Positions 29,491-38,697 of a DNA stretch of 64,000 nt are shown piece by piece; the stretch's first letter is position 1; the number at the start of each line of letters is the position of its first letter. Below the pieces are notes generated by a model. It was given only the letters and a program-made list of their open reading frames with translations, searched no databases and had not been told where the DNA came from. The translations under genes were made by a program, and so were the position numbers. Source of the stretch: Clostridia bacterium (GTDB taxonomy: Bacteria > Bacillota_A > Clostridia > Oscillospirales > Acutalibacteraceae); NCBI GenBank assembly GCA_009930155.1, contig RZYX01000001.1, forward strand, positions 21,934 through 85,933, read 5' to 3'.

Positions 29491-29837
29491 TAAGAACTGG
29501 TAGAAAAAGATGTCATCGGCAGAAATGCCGATGACATAGCCATTTGCAAGCCTTTTTTCTCAGGAAAAGGGCGTTTTTTTATAAGTCATTTTCGTGGATG
29601 TGAAACTAATGATTTTCGGCTGTCAGTGTATTTGAACTATCACGATTTCATATAAAATATGCAAAGAAAAACAAGTGCATAGCGGCAAGGTTAAAAGTAT
29701 CGCCCTTTTTGGTAAGTACTACAAACCCAGTGTTTAAGCCACTTTGAGTGACCTTGTAAAAAAGGCTCCACTCATAAAATAGAATAAAATGTGAGCAAGG
29801 CTATGATTTCAATAACAAGAAATCATAGCCTTTTTTG
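29489..29837 (+). repeat. 349-bp repeat, copy 1 (candidate structured RNA) abutting tRNA-Leu
   Basis: It is about 80% alike by eye to 42601-42949 and of the same length. It begins with the last bases of the tRNA. Contents: a perfect 12-bp hairpin with GAAA loop (29510-29537), a T-rich hairpin near 29545-29580, conserved single-stranded blocks such as GTGGATGTGAAA and CTACAAACCCAGTG, and an end terminator (29797-29832 plus T run). The arms of the last hairpins differ from copy 2 by paired changes. No long reading frame is shared by the copies. Confidence 0.6.
29797..29837 (+). terminator. Terminator ending repeat copy 1
   Basis: AAGGCTATGATTTC (29797-29810), 8-nt loop, GAAATCATAGCCTT (29819-29832), then TTTTG. 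A perfect 14-bp stem. Confidence 0.85.
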
Positions 29838-29977
29838 CATTTTAGGAGAAAGGACGAAAAACAGATGGACGCACCATAAAAAACAGCCATTTTAGTACTA
29901 ATCACAAGTAGCACCCTTTTTTAGTGAGTACATTTTTTGACAGCTTCAAAAAGTGGCTACTTCGCAACCGAACATTA

Positions 29978-30019
29978 AGGCCAAGTCTTTGGATAAAAAC
30001 AAATGCTTGGTCTTTTTTT
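29978..30019 (+). terminator. Second plus-strand terminator downstream of repeat copy 1
   Basis: AGGCCAAG (29978-29985) and CTTGGTCT (30006-30013), then a T run. The loop text is shared with the terminator at 31154-31216. Confidence 0.7.
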
Positions 30020-30169
30020 ATTGTATTGCTTAATTATACAATGAGGGATTCCCAAAAGCTAAAAGCTAAAAGCATAGCAAATAAAAAGTATGTTGATTTT
30101 TCTTTTGGATTTTATTTTCGTTAAAACTTGCATTATTGTTTAAACATTATTATAGCAAACAATTAATAA

Positions 30170-31018
30170 TTATTCAAAATCTCCCTCGCCTTGAGTCCCT
30201 ATATAGTTACCATTTTTATCATATAACTTACCGGTATCTAAATCTTGTATAGTTATGCAACTATCATAAGGTCCGCCTGTAATACTTATATAATCCCAAT
30301 GTTTTAAGCCTAATCTTTTAGCAACAGAAGCAGCAAGAGCTGCAGGGTCGCTTTTGTCTGGTTTAACACTAGGTGCTGATTTTGCTGCAGTTTTGCTTTC
30401 TGTATTTGATTGATTTGTCTTAGTTGATGACTTTGTTGTTGATGGTTTAGTTGTAGTTTCTGCTGCTTTCTTAGCTGCCTCTGCTTGAGCTGCGGCTTCT
30501 GCTGCGGCCTTTTCTGCTGTTTCAATTGAATTAATTCTATTTTGGTATCTTGTAATAAGGGTGTTGATCTTTGTTTCGTATCCCTTAATGGTTTCACTGT
30601 TGCTTCCAATATTTTTATCTGACTTTACTAATGTTAAAACGGTTTTGAGATTATTTATATTTGCATTTAAAATATCTTTTGAATTGCAATTATCAACGTC
30701 TTGAATTGTATTTTCAGAAATTGTTTTGTCATAACCATCAGTAAAATATTTCTTCATTGCTTTTAGATTATCATTGTAAGAACCTTTTACTTCTGTATAT
30801 GTCTCTTCTTCTTCTATAAAGCTCTTTAAAATAGCAATCTTTTTATCTCTATTAGTTTCTTTATTAAATTTATCTATTGTAGAATCAATAGAATTTAAAG
30901 ATGCCATAACAGCTTTTTGCCTAACATTCGCCTCATATTTTGTGTAGCCAAAAATGCTTCCAGCAATTACAACAACCGCAACAATTATTATTGATATTAA
31001 TTTAGTTTTATTTTTCAT
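30170..31018 (-). CDS. Membrane-anchored protein of unknown function
   Basis: A 282-residue protein. One N-terminal helix (about 8-25) is followed by a helical, Lys/Asn/Asp-rich exterior part (about 30-165), then a low-complexity Ala/Glu/Lys-Thr/Ser linker (about 168-228). A short C-terminal module with LGLKHWDYISITGG and DLDTGKLYDKNG could be a small beta unit. No family recognised. SD AGGAG precedes the ATG. It is the only gene between the tRNA-Leu repeat and the mobile-element remnants. Confidence 0.65.
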   Translation of the reverse strand: MKNKTKLISIIIVAVVVIAGSIFGYTKYEANVRQKAVMASLNSIDSTIDKFNKETNRDKKIAILKSFIEEEETYTEVKGSYNDNLKAMKKYFTDGYDKTISENTIQDVDNCNSKDILNANINNLKTVLTLVKSDKNIGSNSETIKGYETKINTLITRYQNRINSIETAEKAAAEAAAQAEAAKKAAETTTKPSTTKSSTKTNQSNTESKTAAKSAPSVKPDKSDPAALAASVAKRLGLKHWDYISITGGPYDSCITIQDLDTGKLYDKNGNYIGTQGEGDFE

Positions 31019-31153
31019 AATTATTTCTCCTTTTCTTTATTGTATTATACCAATTTCTGTTCTTTTTGTCTAGAAATAAGGTTTAGCGAATTGTGTTGTG
31101 CATTTGCTCTGTATAAAAAAGGCATTACTCACAAATTAATAAACCGCAGAGTG

Positions 31154-31216
31154 AAAATACCAAGTCTTTGAATAAAAACAAAGGCTTTGAATAAAAATAA
31201 AGGCTTGGTATTTTTT
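31154..31216 (+). terminator. Terminator-like hairpin with duplicated loop
   Basis: AAATACCAAG (31154-31163) pairs with CTTGGTATTT (31204-31213), then T. The loop holds two copies of CTTTGAATAAAAA, the same text as near 29985-30001. Confidence 0.55.
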
Positions 31217-31325
31217 GTAAGGTTTAAGCTTTAAAGAACTTTTTCATTTCTCCGGCTTTGCCACAGGTGAACTTTGCACTCTCAGGGCAAGATCCAAAGT
31301 CCATATCCACCATAAAGCAATCGAA

Positions 31326-31529
31326 TTGGATAAAATCAGTCTCAAGGGAATCAGCACAAACGGATATGCCCTATACCAAGCAGCTCGAACCATTGCAACC
31401 GGAAAAACTCACATTGAGGTAACCGAGCTTGCAGATGATAGCTTGATTTCAGCATATGTATTCAAGGAGATTATCAATGCTTTTATGATTGCAAAATATG
31501 GTGACGAGATTATGACTGTGAGGCAGTAA
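31326..31529 (+). pseudogene. Fragment of a mobile-element gene
   Basis: A 67-residue frame beginning at TTG 31326, with ISLKGISTNGYALYQAAR and TGKTHIEVTELADDSLI. The frame is open upstream to about 31221 without a start or SD, so it is probably the 3' part of a larger gene cut by a junction near 31220-31320. I do not recognise the product. Its neighbours are remnants of a conjugative or phage-like element. Confidence 0.4.
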
Positions 31530-31559
31530 AAAAGAGTCTGCCAAGACAGACTCTCAAAG

Positions 31560-31802
31560 TTACTTTGAATAGGTCATTAAATCACTGATATCACAGTCTA
31601 AAACAAAACAGATCCGAGTCATCACATCAACATCCATACGCTCTATGTTTCCGTTGTACCATTTATCAGCTACCTCAAAACGAACATCGGCAAGACGAGC
31701 TAAAGCACTGCGTGTTAACTTCTTTTCGTCCATGATTTCCTTAATATGAAAGGATATTTTACCGTAGTCCTTTATTTCAAAAATTGAATTTGCGTTACTC
31801 AT
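31560..31802 (-). CDS. XRE/Cro-C1 family helix-turn-helix regulator
   Basis: An 80-residue DNA-binding protein: IKEIMDEKKLTRSALARLADV is the first half of the HTH_XRE (Cro/C1) fold, then VMTRICFVLDCDISDLM, the usual end of a YozG-like small regulator. ATG 31802 has GAGGTGAT in front; the GTG at 31811 lies within that site. Divergent from the SLOG gene, and likely to control both promoters through the repeats between them. Confidence 0.85.
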   Translation of the reverse strand: MSNANSIFEIKDYGKISFHIKEIMDEKKLTRSALARLADVRFEVADKWYNGNIERMDVDVMTRICFVLDCDISDLMTYSK

Positions 31803-31813
31803 ATTTATCACCT

Positions 31814-31883
31814 CTATATAAATAGTCTATATAAATTTATTACACTTGACTATATACATATAAATAGATACTATGTATATAGT
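31814..31883. promoter_or_regulatory. Operator-like repeats and promoter between the XRE and SLOG genes
   Basis: CTATATAAAT occurs at 31814-31823 and 31827-31836, with CTATATACAT at 31850-31859 and the palindrome ACTATGTATATAGT at 31870-31883. A plus-strand promoter overlaps: TTGACT (31846-31851), 17 nt, TACTAT (31869-31874). The repeats are probable binding sites of the adjacent regulator. Confidence 0.6.
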
Positions 31884-31905
31884 ATTATTTGAAAGGAGCG
31901 ATAAT

Positions 31906-32412
31906 ATGCAGATAAAAGAGCACTCACTCTGTTTCACTGGTCATCGAAGTGAAAAGCTACCAAACACGGAAGGCGAAATGAAAAAATTGAAATTAAAACT
32001 ATGGGAGGAAATTGACAAAGCAATAGGAAATGGTATTGACACATTCTATTTCGGAGCTTGCTACGGCTTCGACTTGCTGTGTGCAGATATTGTGGTAAAG
32101 CAAAAACGAGTTATTAAAATGAACGATCCAAAAATCATCAAGCTAATTGCAGTAATCCCATTCGAGGAACAGGCATCACGATGGAAAGAATCAGATAGAG
32201 AAATCTATTACGATACTCTTCCCCACTGTGACGAGGTCATTACACTAAACACACACTACAAGCAAGGCTGCTATCACGAAAGAAATCGCTACATGGTAGA
32301 CAGATGCAGTAAAATGATTTGCTACTATGACGGCTTAAGCGGTGGAACAGCATACACAGTGGGCTATGCAAAAACAAATGGTTTGGAAATCACAAATATA
32401 TATGGAATCTAA
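31906..32412 (+). CDS. SLOG family protein (DUF1273/YspA-like)
   Basis: A 168-residue Rossmann-like protein beginning with HSLCFTGHRSEKLP, then FYFGACYGFDLLCADIV and SGGTAYTVGYAK, which match the SLOG/DUF1273 pattern. SLOG domains bind nucleotide-derived ligands, and members are frequent on mobile elements; the ligand here is unknown. ATG 31906 follows AAAGGAGCG; an earlier ATG at 31873 lies in the -10 box. A terminator follows at once. Confidence 0.85.
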   Translation: MQIKEHSLCFTGHRSEKLPNTEGEMKKLKLKLWEEIDKAIGNGIDTFYFGACYGFDLLCADIVVKQKRVIKMNDPKIIKLIAVIPFEEQASRWKESDREIYYDTLPHCDEVITLNTHYKQGCYHERNRYMVDRCSKMICYYDGLSGGTAYTVGYAKTNGLEITNIYGI

Positions 32413-32417
32413 CGGTT

Positions 32418-32444
32418 AGAGTCACTCACTTGAGTGGCTCTTTT
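32418..32444 (+). terminator. Terminator of the SLOG gene
   Basis: AGAGTCACTC (32418-32427), 4-nt loop, GAGTGGCTCT (32432-32441), one G-U, then T. Confidence 0.8.
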
Positions 32445-32476
32445 CTTATACCCAAAATCAAAAATGGAGGAATTAT

Positions 32477-32694
32477 ATGAACTTTAAAATTAAAACAGAA
32501 CAAGGCAGCACCTATTTAGAGTTATGCGTGGTGAGGTAATTGATATTGACGATATTGGCACTCTGCATATGAAATGGCAAAACGGTAGTGGTCTTGGAGT
32601 GGTGGTCGGTGAGGATAGTTTCAAGGTCATAGGCAACCCTGCAGAACAGGAAATGGAAACATCCAAGATGGAGATGGGAGGTATGAGCCTGTGA
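32477..32694 (+). pseudogene. DUF4314-like gene, frameshifted
   Basis: Starts MNFKIKTEQGSTYLE from ATG 32477 (SD GGAGG), but this frame stops early. The continuation in another frame from ATG 32524 reads MRGEVIDIDDIGTLHMKW and NGSGLGVVVGEDSFKVIG, the DUF4314 core, and ends with TGA at 32692-32694. So one small mobile-element gene is broken by a shift near 32515-32525 and has lost part of its N-terminal half. Function of the family is unknown. Confidence 0.55.
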
Positions 32695-33020
32695 GAGTGT
32701 TAAAAGCACAAGTCTATAGCCCCGAAAACGAAGCCTTTGCAGATATTAAGCTTCCCGCAAGCTATGAGGAATTAGTGGACTCGCTATAAATTGTAAACGG
32801 AAGTAATGAAAACTGTGCGGTAGATATTTGTTACTTCATTGGTGATTTTAATCCATTCGAGGGCAAGACCATACAGCCTTGCAGCTTACATGAGATTAAC
32901 TATTTTGCAACCTTGTATGAATATTATCAAAGCTCTAAATGGACTCGTTAAATCTCAAGACCTTTTTAATGACAATATGCAGATGTCTATTACAGAAAAA
33001 GAAAACACCACTATACATTA
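32691..33020 (+). pseudogene. Remnant of an ArdA-like antirestriction gene
   Basis: GTG 32691 overlaps the DUF4314 stop and reads VLKAQVYSPENEAFADIKLP then SYEELVDSL before a stop at 32787. After that, pieces such as DFNPFEGKTIQPCSLHE appear in other frames. The start resembles ArdA-like/antirestriction proteins of clostridial conjugative elements, but I compare from memory only. It is clearly not intact. Confidence 0.4.
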
Positions 33021-33023
33021 AGG

Positions 33024-33068
33024 CCGATTGTTTTGCTACATTCCGTAGCATTGCAATCGGTTTTTTTG
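33024..33068 (+). terminator. Terminator before the Dam gene
   Basis: CCGATTG (33024-33030) and CAATCGG (33054-33060) with an inner GCTAC/GTAGC stem (33035-33049), then eight T. Confidence 0.88.
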
Positions 33069-33095
33069 TTTTTATGAAAGTGAGGCGACCACTAT

Positions 33096-34076
33096 TTGAT
33101 TAAAAGTATTATCAGCTGGGTGGGTGGAAAATCAAAACTCATGTGGCTGATTAACTTACTTGCACCACCGAGGTACGAGCGTAGTGTAGATGTTTTTGGG
33201 GGCAGTGGAACGGTTACATTAAACCTCGACTGTCCAGGTGGTACACTAAAGGTTTATAACGATTTTAATGCAAACCTTGTAAATCTCATGCGCTGTGCCA
33301 GAGATAAGCCATTGGCACTTATGCAGGAAATTGGATTTCTCGCCCTAAATGCCCGCGATGACTTTGAGATGTATCGCAAGTTTATCGAAAAAGAGGAATT
33401 TAGTGATGATGACCTCAAAAGCGAATTGGAATTAACAGAGATTATATTTTCGCCTCCGAAAGCTATGGAAGCCCAAAATCTATTGCTCAAACACTCCGGC
33501 AAAAAGGACATCAAAAGAGCTGCCATCTACTATAAGCTACTGAGATATAGCTTTAATGCAAATGGAGAAACCTTTGGTGGAAAGAAATGTGATGTGCGTA
33601 GATTTTTTCTTGATATTTGGAAATTTAGCAAGGAGTTTGCTGAAATTACCGTTGAGAACAAAGACTTTGAAGCCCTTATCAAGCAGTATGACAGACCAAA
33701 TGCCTTTATTTACTGCGACCCTCCTTATTTTGATGCAGAAGGCTTTTATGCTGTTTGCTTTCCAAAAGAGGATCATATTAGGCTACATGAGACCTTAGCA
33801 AAGGCTGAGGGTTATGTGATGGTCAGCTATAATAATTCATCCGAAATTGTAGAGCTATATAAGGATTTCTATATCTTCTACACCACAAGAGCTAACTCTA
33901 TGTCCCGCAAGGAGGGTGAAATCTATGAAGAACTCATTATGACCAATTATGATCCCAGACCATTTTTACAGCAGAAAAACCATCAGATGAATCTCTTCTC
34001 CTTCCTAAGCTTTTGGACAGAGGGAGATTACAAACTCATTCATGAGCCTGCAAAGGCTTTGAAAACATACAAATAA
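33096..34076 (+). CDS. DNA adenine methylase (Dam/D12 class)
   Basis: A 326-residue N6-adenine methyltransferase. The N-terminal SIISWVGGKSKLM is the D12-class start; motif I is VDVFGGSGTVTL (S-adenosylmethionine, residues about 31-42); motif IV is DPPY at residues 208-211. No restriction enzyme is near, so it is an orphan of a mobile element, possibly for protection against host restriction or for regulation. The start is TTG 33096 after GTGAGG. Its neighbours are partly decayed, but this frame is whole. Confidence 0.9.
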   Translation: MIKSIISWVGGKSKLMWLINLLAPPRYERSVDVFGGSGTVTLNLDCPGGTLKVYNDFNANLVNLMRCARDKPLALMQEIGFLALNARDDFEMYRKFIEKEEFSDDDLKSELELTEIIFSPPKAMEAQNLLLKHSGKKDIKRAAIYYKLLRYSFNANGETFGGKKCDVRRFFLDIWKFSKEFAEITVENKDFEALIKQYDRPNAFIYCDPPYFDAEGFYAVCFPKEDHIRLHETLAKAEGYVMVSYNNSSEIVELYKDFYIFYTTRANSMSRKEGEIYEELIMTNYDPRPFLQQKNHQMNLFSFLSFWTEGDYKLIHEPAKALKTYK

Positions 34077-34091
34077 GAGAGGTATTTTATT

Positions 34092-34565
34092 ATGAAAAAC
34101 ACTAATCAGAACAACGGACTCTTGGTGGAAAATGAAATTATCGAAAAGGCAGAGCTTGGCGACAATGTCAAGCTTGTTGCTACAGACCACCTCATCGTTC
34201 TTACAAAAGCTAAAATGACAGCAATGGATTTAGTAGAAACCATTGATTCCATGTCCACCTTGTTGTATAGCCTTATTGATGGCTTGGCAGAATGCTGTGG
34301 CGAGTGCGATGGCTGTGACCACTGCGAGGACTTGGACTTTGAGCCTATTCACTTGCCGGATGAAGTGCTTAAAATTGCAGGTATTCCCATTGGAACAAAG
34401 CTTGCCGCCTTTGTAGAAGAAGATGAAGGTGCGGTTCATATTGAACCGGCTGAGTATGACTATGATATCTCCGATGTGCCTGTGCACTTGCTTGCTACTT
34501 TTTCAGACTATGGTATTTGCCTTGGAGAGCTTGATGCCCTTTTGATGGAAAACGAGGTGCTTTAA
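34092..34565 (+). CDS. Mobile-element protein of unknown function
   Basis: A 157-residue acidic protein with a cysteine cluster (ECCGECDGCDHCEDLDF, about residues 68-84), then LPDEVLKIAGIPIGTKL, which looks like the start of an AbrB/SpoVT-type swapped-hairpin segment. Function not known; proteins like this accompany DUF3849 genes in conjugative elements of gut Clostridia (from memory). SD GAGAGG; its TAA overlaps the next ATG by one base. Confidence 0.65.
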   Translation: MKNTNQNNGLLVENEIIEKAELGDNVKLVATDHLIVLTKAKMTAMDLVETIDSMSTLLYSLIDGLAECCGECDGCDHCEDLDFEPIHLPDEVLKIAGIPIGTKLAAFVEEDEGAVHIEPAEYDYDISDVPVHLLATFSDYGICLGELDALLMENEVL

Positions 34566-35221
34566 TGGACAAGAAAAATGTCTACCCATACAGCTTGCTT
34601 GAAGCCAAGCGGAACGGCGAACTGGAGCAGTATCGAGAGTCATTTAAGGAGAATGTCCGCTGTGCAAATGACATTAAAGAAGCAATCACCAAAAACTTTG
34701 ATGGTATGCATCTAAACCAAGATGTGGCAAAGCCTGTCATTGTCGAGTTTGGCTATGACCGAGTAAACTTCGTTCTTGCCAACACCTTGCAGGAATTAAT
34801 TCACGATGGCAGATTTTCAAGGGATAACAAAGAATGGGCAAAGAACTTTTTCATTCCTGAAAACAAAGCAAATAATCGTAATTATGAATTCATGGTGACA
34901 AGCCATCTCGCCGTCCTTGATGGTTTTATAAACCAAGCAAGAAAAGAATACCAAAGCCTCAATCTGTGGGATCACACCCACTGAAACGATAAAAACCACC
35001 TCGACTACACAGGCAAGGTGATGGTGTTAAATCCCAAGTGCCTTAAAGACGAGTATAAAACACCCCGTGATCAGCTTGTTTTGTGTGAGAATGGGTTTGG
35101 CTGCAGTCCTACGGCAAGTGGCAGAAAGGTATTTGGCAGATTTCTTTCTGACGGAGAGAAATACCAGTATGACCGCAGTGACTTTATCGGAGAACTGAAA
35201 GCGGAGCTGCTCCCCGATTGA
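34565..35221 (+). pseudogene. DUF3849-like mobile-element protein with an in-frame TGA
   Basis: The first 139 codons read MDKKNVYPYSLLEAKRNGEL...SLNLWDHTH, the DUF3849 pattern. After TGA 34982-34984 the same frame continues NDKNHLDYTGKVMVLNPK and GFGCSPTASGRKVFGRFL to RSDFIGELKAELLPD, then TGA at 35219. The continuous homologous-looking frame implies one protein of about 218 residues cut by a nonsense change, probably CGA to TGA. Function unknown. Confidence 0.6.
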
Positions 35222-36355
35222 GTAAGAGATAAAGTGCAGGAGATGACGGAACCTTGTGAGTCCTCTCCAACTATGGGAGGGATTGAAATGAAGTAGGAGG
35301 AAAAATGGAGAGTATAAAACTCAAGAACAGTCTTATTTACTACTATGGCAGCCCCTCGGGATACCTAACGGCGATGAAAGTCGCTACTTTGCTTTAAACT
35401 TTTGGCAGAACCGCCTAACAAGCACATAAAAAATAGGCTCCTAAGGAGTCGGAAATGAGAACCCTTTGAAATGGCTTCAGTCGAAGACAACACTTCAGAA
35501 ATAGAAAACGATTATTGTAACCTTGTTGACGAAATTAGCAGTACTGAGGGTAGTAATCTCACCTTGCACAATGATAGATTGTATAGCCTTTGTGCCGAAA
35601 TGTGAGTCATTTCATAAAGAGATAGCTATACCCAAAATCTCAAAAAAAGCTTTCACATATATGCATCGACTTGTGGTATCTCAAAGCGAGATGCTATGAA
35701 AAAGCAAGTCAAAAAATCAGGGTAGGCACGGAAAAGCTGTGGCAAATTCTTTGATATTCAACACCTCCGCCGGACGTATTCCAAAGGAACAAAATACCGA
35801 TTTTTTGTGCGAAAAAGGTTTGATGAGTTAAATTAATTTAGAGCATAACGAACCTATGTGTTTTATTCAAAATTACTATGTTACAATTTGAATTTGATTA
35901 TCTCAACTAAAATCCAACCTGATTTAATATTAAGTAGGATTTTTCAAGCCATTTGGTTACTGCAGGTCAGATTTTGATGCTTGTTCAGCTACCGACAAGA
36001 GTGAAATTTATCGTTTTACAACAAAAAAGTTAAATTATCAACCAAATATTCTAAATTATGACTTTAAAGAAAAAACTTGAATTTAATTTATATTAATGAT
36101 AATATATAATATGTTAAATTGGAAATATTTAGCAATTAGGGTCATATTATAGTATTTTAAATCATTTATTTAAACAATTGAAAAAATATATTATAACTAT
36201 AATAAACTGATGTTATTGTGGAATTCGGATTATTTTTTTTGCTTAAACTCGAAAGTTTTAATATTGTAGAGCCTAAATTATAAAGAAATGGTAACTTTGC
36301 ATTAGCTTTTTAGGATTACTTATAAACAGCATAGTGTATTGAAGGGGCAGCATTA
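35222..36355. other. 1.1-kb region with decayed mobile-element sequence
   Basis: No intact gene. At 35305-35370 a start MESIKLKNSLIYYYGSPSGYL can be read after GGAGG but soon fails, another broken mobile-element gene. Near 35764-35800 lies a short segment resembling 49864-49899. The last 500 bases are AT rich and should hold the promoter of the exporter gene. Confidence 0.5.
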
Positions 36356-38584
36356 ATGAAATATACATTTGTAAAACAGCATGATGCAACAGATTGTGCG
36401 GCGGCATGTCTCGCAATGGTTTGTCTGCATTATAAAAAAGAAACATCAATTACTCGTCTTCGGGATATGATGGGAACAGATTTAAAAGGCACAAATCTTG
36501 TCGGACTCAGCAAATGTGCAGATGATCTTGGATTTATATCACAGGCAGTAAGGGTAGATAAAGACGGTTTTCTTAGTGAGTATACTTTACCGGCTATTGC
36601 TAATGTTATTACAAAAGAAGGCATGACACATTTTGTTGTTATTTTCAAAATTACAGATAAATATGTAATCATCGGTGACCCTGCAAAGGATTTAATGCGT
36701 GTTGAAATTGACGATTTTTATAAAGATTTTACTGGTGTTCTTTTGATTTTGAAGCCAAATGAAAAGTTTATTCAAAGTAAAAATAAAACTGAAAAGGTAT
36801 TTTCTCGCTACATGAGACTTTTTATGCCTCATAAAAAATTATTTATATACGGTATCATTGCATCACTGATTTTAACTTTTTTAGGAATTGTATCATCTTT
36901 ATTTAACAGTATTATTTTTGATGAAATATTACCATATAAAGAGGAAAACACGCTGAAACTAATGCTAATTATTTTCGGAGTCATTGCCATTACGCAGGTG
37001 GTTATTGGTTTTGTTCGTCAATGGATGATGATTCATCTTTCTGTTAAAATTGATATTCCCCTTATGCTTGGCTATTTTGAACACATATATAAATTGCCGA
37101 TGAAATTCTTTTCTACCAGAAAGACCGGAGATATTACCACGCGTTTTTCAGACGCATTTACAATAAAAAATGTATTTACAGATATTGCACTTACCTTAGT
37201 TATTGATATCTCAATGGCGTTGATAACAGGTGTAATACTTTTTAAAATAAACATTTCATTGTTTATTATTATTGTATTTATGACAATTATCAGCATTATT
37301 CTTGTGTTTATATTTAAACAGCCTTATAAGAAAATTAATGAAGAGCAAATGCAACAGGCATCAATATTAAACTCACAAATAATTGAGGGCTTGCGTGCTG
37401 TAGAAACGATTAAGGGTAATGCAAATGAAGAAACGGAACTGGAAAATATTGAAAAGGAATATATAAGATCTCTTCGTATAAGTATAAAAGAAAGTAATCT
37501 TTCTAATGTTCAAGGCACAATTTCCAGTTTAATTTCTACTGCCGGAAATCTGATTTTAATGTACTTCGGTATCATGCAAGTAATTAAAGGTGATATTACT
37601 ATTGGTACAATGATGGCATTTATGACACTTTCCGGTTACTTTATGGACCCTGTCGGCCGTTTGGTAAGTTTGCAATTATCATTGCAGGAAGCAAATATTT
37701 CTATGAGACGTATTTCAGAAATACTTGATTATGAGCAAGAGCAAAATACCGAAACCAAAGGTATGTATCAAGAAATTGAAAAGATTAATGCAGATATAGA
37801 AATTAAAAATGTTACTTTCCGTTATGGCAATAGAAAACCCGTATTGAATAATATAAGTTTCACAATTCCACAAGGCAAAAAGGTGGCGTTGGTTGGAGCA
37901 TCAGGAAGCGGAAAATCTACCATAGCAAAGCTTTTGCTTAAATATTACGAACCGGAAAATGGTGTTATTACCATTGACGATGTGGATATTAACGAGTATA
38001 CGAATGAGTCCATAAGGAAATCTATCTCATATGTTCCGCAGAACATTGAACTGTTCTCTAAGAGTATTTATGATAACATCCGTGTATCCAAAATGAATGC
38101 AACATTAGATGAAGTTAAGGAAGCGGCAAAAGCGGCTGATGCACACGAATTTATACGCAAACTGCCCATGCAGTATTATACTTTCCTTGAGGAAGCAGGA
38201 AACGGACTTTCAGGCGGTGAAAAACAGCGTATTGCTTTAGCAAGGGCGTTTTTGAAAAAGAACGATTTTTACATATTAGACGAATCAACAAGCAGCTTAG
38301 ATTTTTCAACGGAAAACGTTGTTTTTGACATGATTTATAATAAACTTAAAAATAAGTCAATGCTGATTGTAGCCCATCGTTTGTCTACTGTTAAAAACTG
38401 CGATATAATTATTGTTATGGATAATGGTGAAATAATTGAAACTGGTACACACAGGCAATTACTCGCTAAAAAAGGTCAGTATCATAAGCTTTGGCAAATG
38501 CAGCAAGGTAATTTCAAAATAGAGAAAGATAAACCTCAAAAAGAAATTAAAGAAATTTTAGATGAGGATGAAATTACATATTAA
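36356..38584 (+). CDS. Peptidase-containing ABC exporter (C39 bacteriocin type)
   Basis: A 742-residue PCAT that trims double-glycine leaders and exports the peptide. The N-terminal C39 protease has Q8, catalytic C14 (in DATDCAAACLA), H92 (MTHFVV) and D108 (GDPA). Six membrane helices follow (about 160-440), then the ATPase with Walker A GASGSGKS, signature LSGGEKQRIALARA and Walker B FYILDEST. All catalytic residues are present. It is first in an operon with a double-glycine precursor, HlyD and accessory genes. ATG 36356 has AGGGG nearby. Confidence 0.95.
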   Translation: MKYTFVKQHDATDCAAACLAMVCLHYKKETSITRLRDMMGTDLKGTNLVGLSKCADDLGFISQAVRVDKDGFLSEYTLPAIANVITKEGMTHFVVIFKITDKYVIIGDPAKDLMRVEIDDFYKDFTGVLLILKPNEKFIQSKNKTEKVFSRYMRLFMPHKKLFIYGIIASLILTFLGIVSSLFNSIIFDEILPYKEENTLKLMLIIFGVIAITQVVIGFVRQWMMIHLSVKIDIPLMLGYFEHIYKLPMKFFSTRKTGDITTRFSDAFTIKNVFTDIALTLVIDISMALITGVILFKINISLFIIIVFMTIISIILVFIFKQPYKKINEEQMQQASILNSQIIEGLRAVETIKGNANEETELENIEKEYIRSLRISIKESNLSNVQGTISSLISTAGNLILMYFGIMQVIKGDITIGTMMAFMTLSGYFMDPVGRLVSLQLSLQEANISMRRISEILDYEQEQNTETKGMYQEIEKINADIEIKNVTFRYGNRKPVLNNISFTIPQGKKVALVGASGSGKSTIAKLLLKYYEPENGVITIDDVDINEYTNESIRKSISYVPQNIELFSKSIYDNIRVSKMNATLDEVKEAAKAADAHEFIRKLPMQYYTFLEEAGNGLSGGEKQRIALARAFLKKNDFYILDESTSSLDFSTENVVFDMIYNKLKNKSMLIVAHRLSTVKNCDIIIVMDNGEIIETGTHRQLLAKKGQYHKLWQMQQGNFKIEKDKPQKEIKEILDEDEITY

Positions 38585-38697
38585 TTTTGGTGATTAGCGT
38601 ACGCAATTATATACTATCACACCGCAAATAAAGTCTGATCAACTTAAATTTGCAAAAAAATTGTATAGATGTGAAAAACATCAGAAAGGATGAAATT

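Noticed and set aside
29924..30124. 66-codon plus-strand frame
   Set aside because: Runs through a clear terminator (29978-30019) and low-complexity sequence; no SD.
31224..31365. Minus-strand frame ending in EMKKFFKA, antiparallel to the 31326 fragment
   Set aside because: Reads like protein (VDMDFGSCPESAKFTCGKAG), but has no start or SD and shares codon register with the plus frame, so either could be the artefact; too short to decide.
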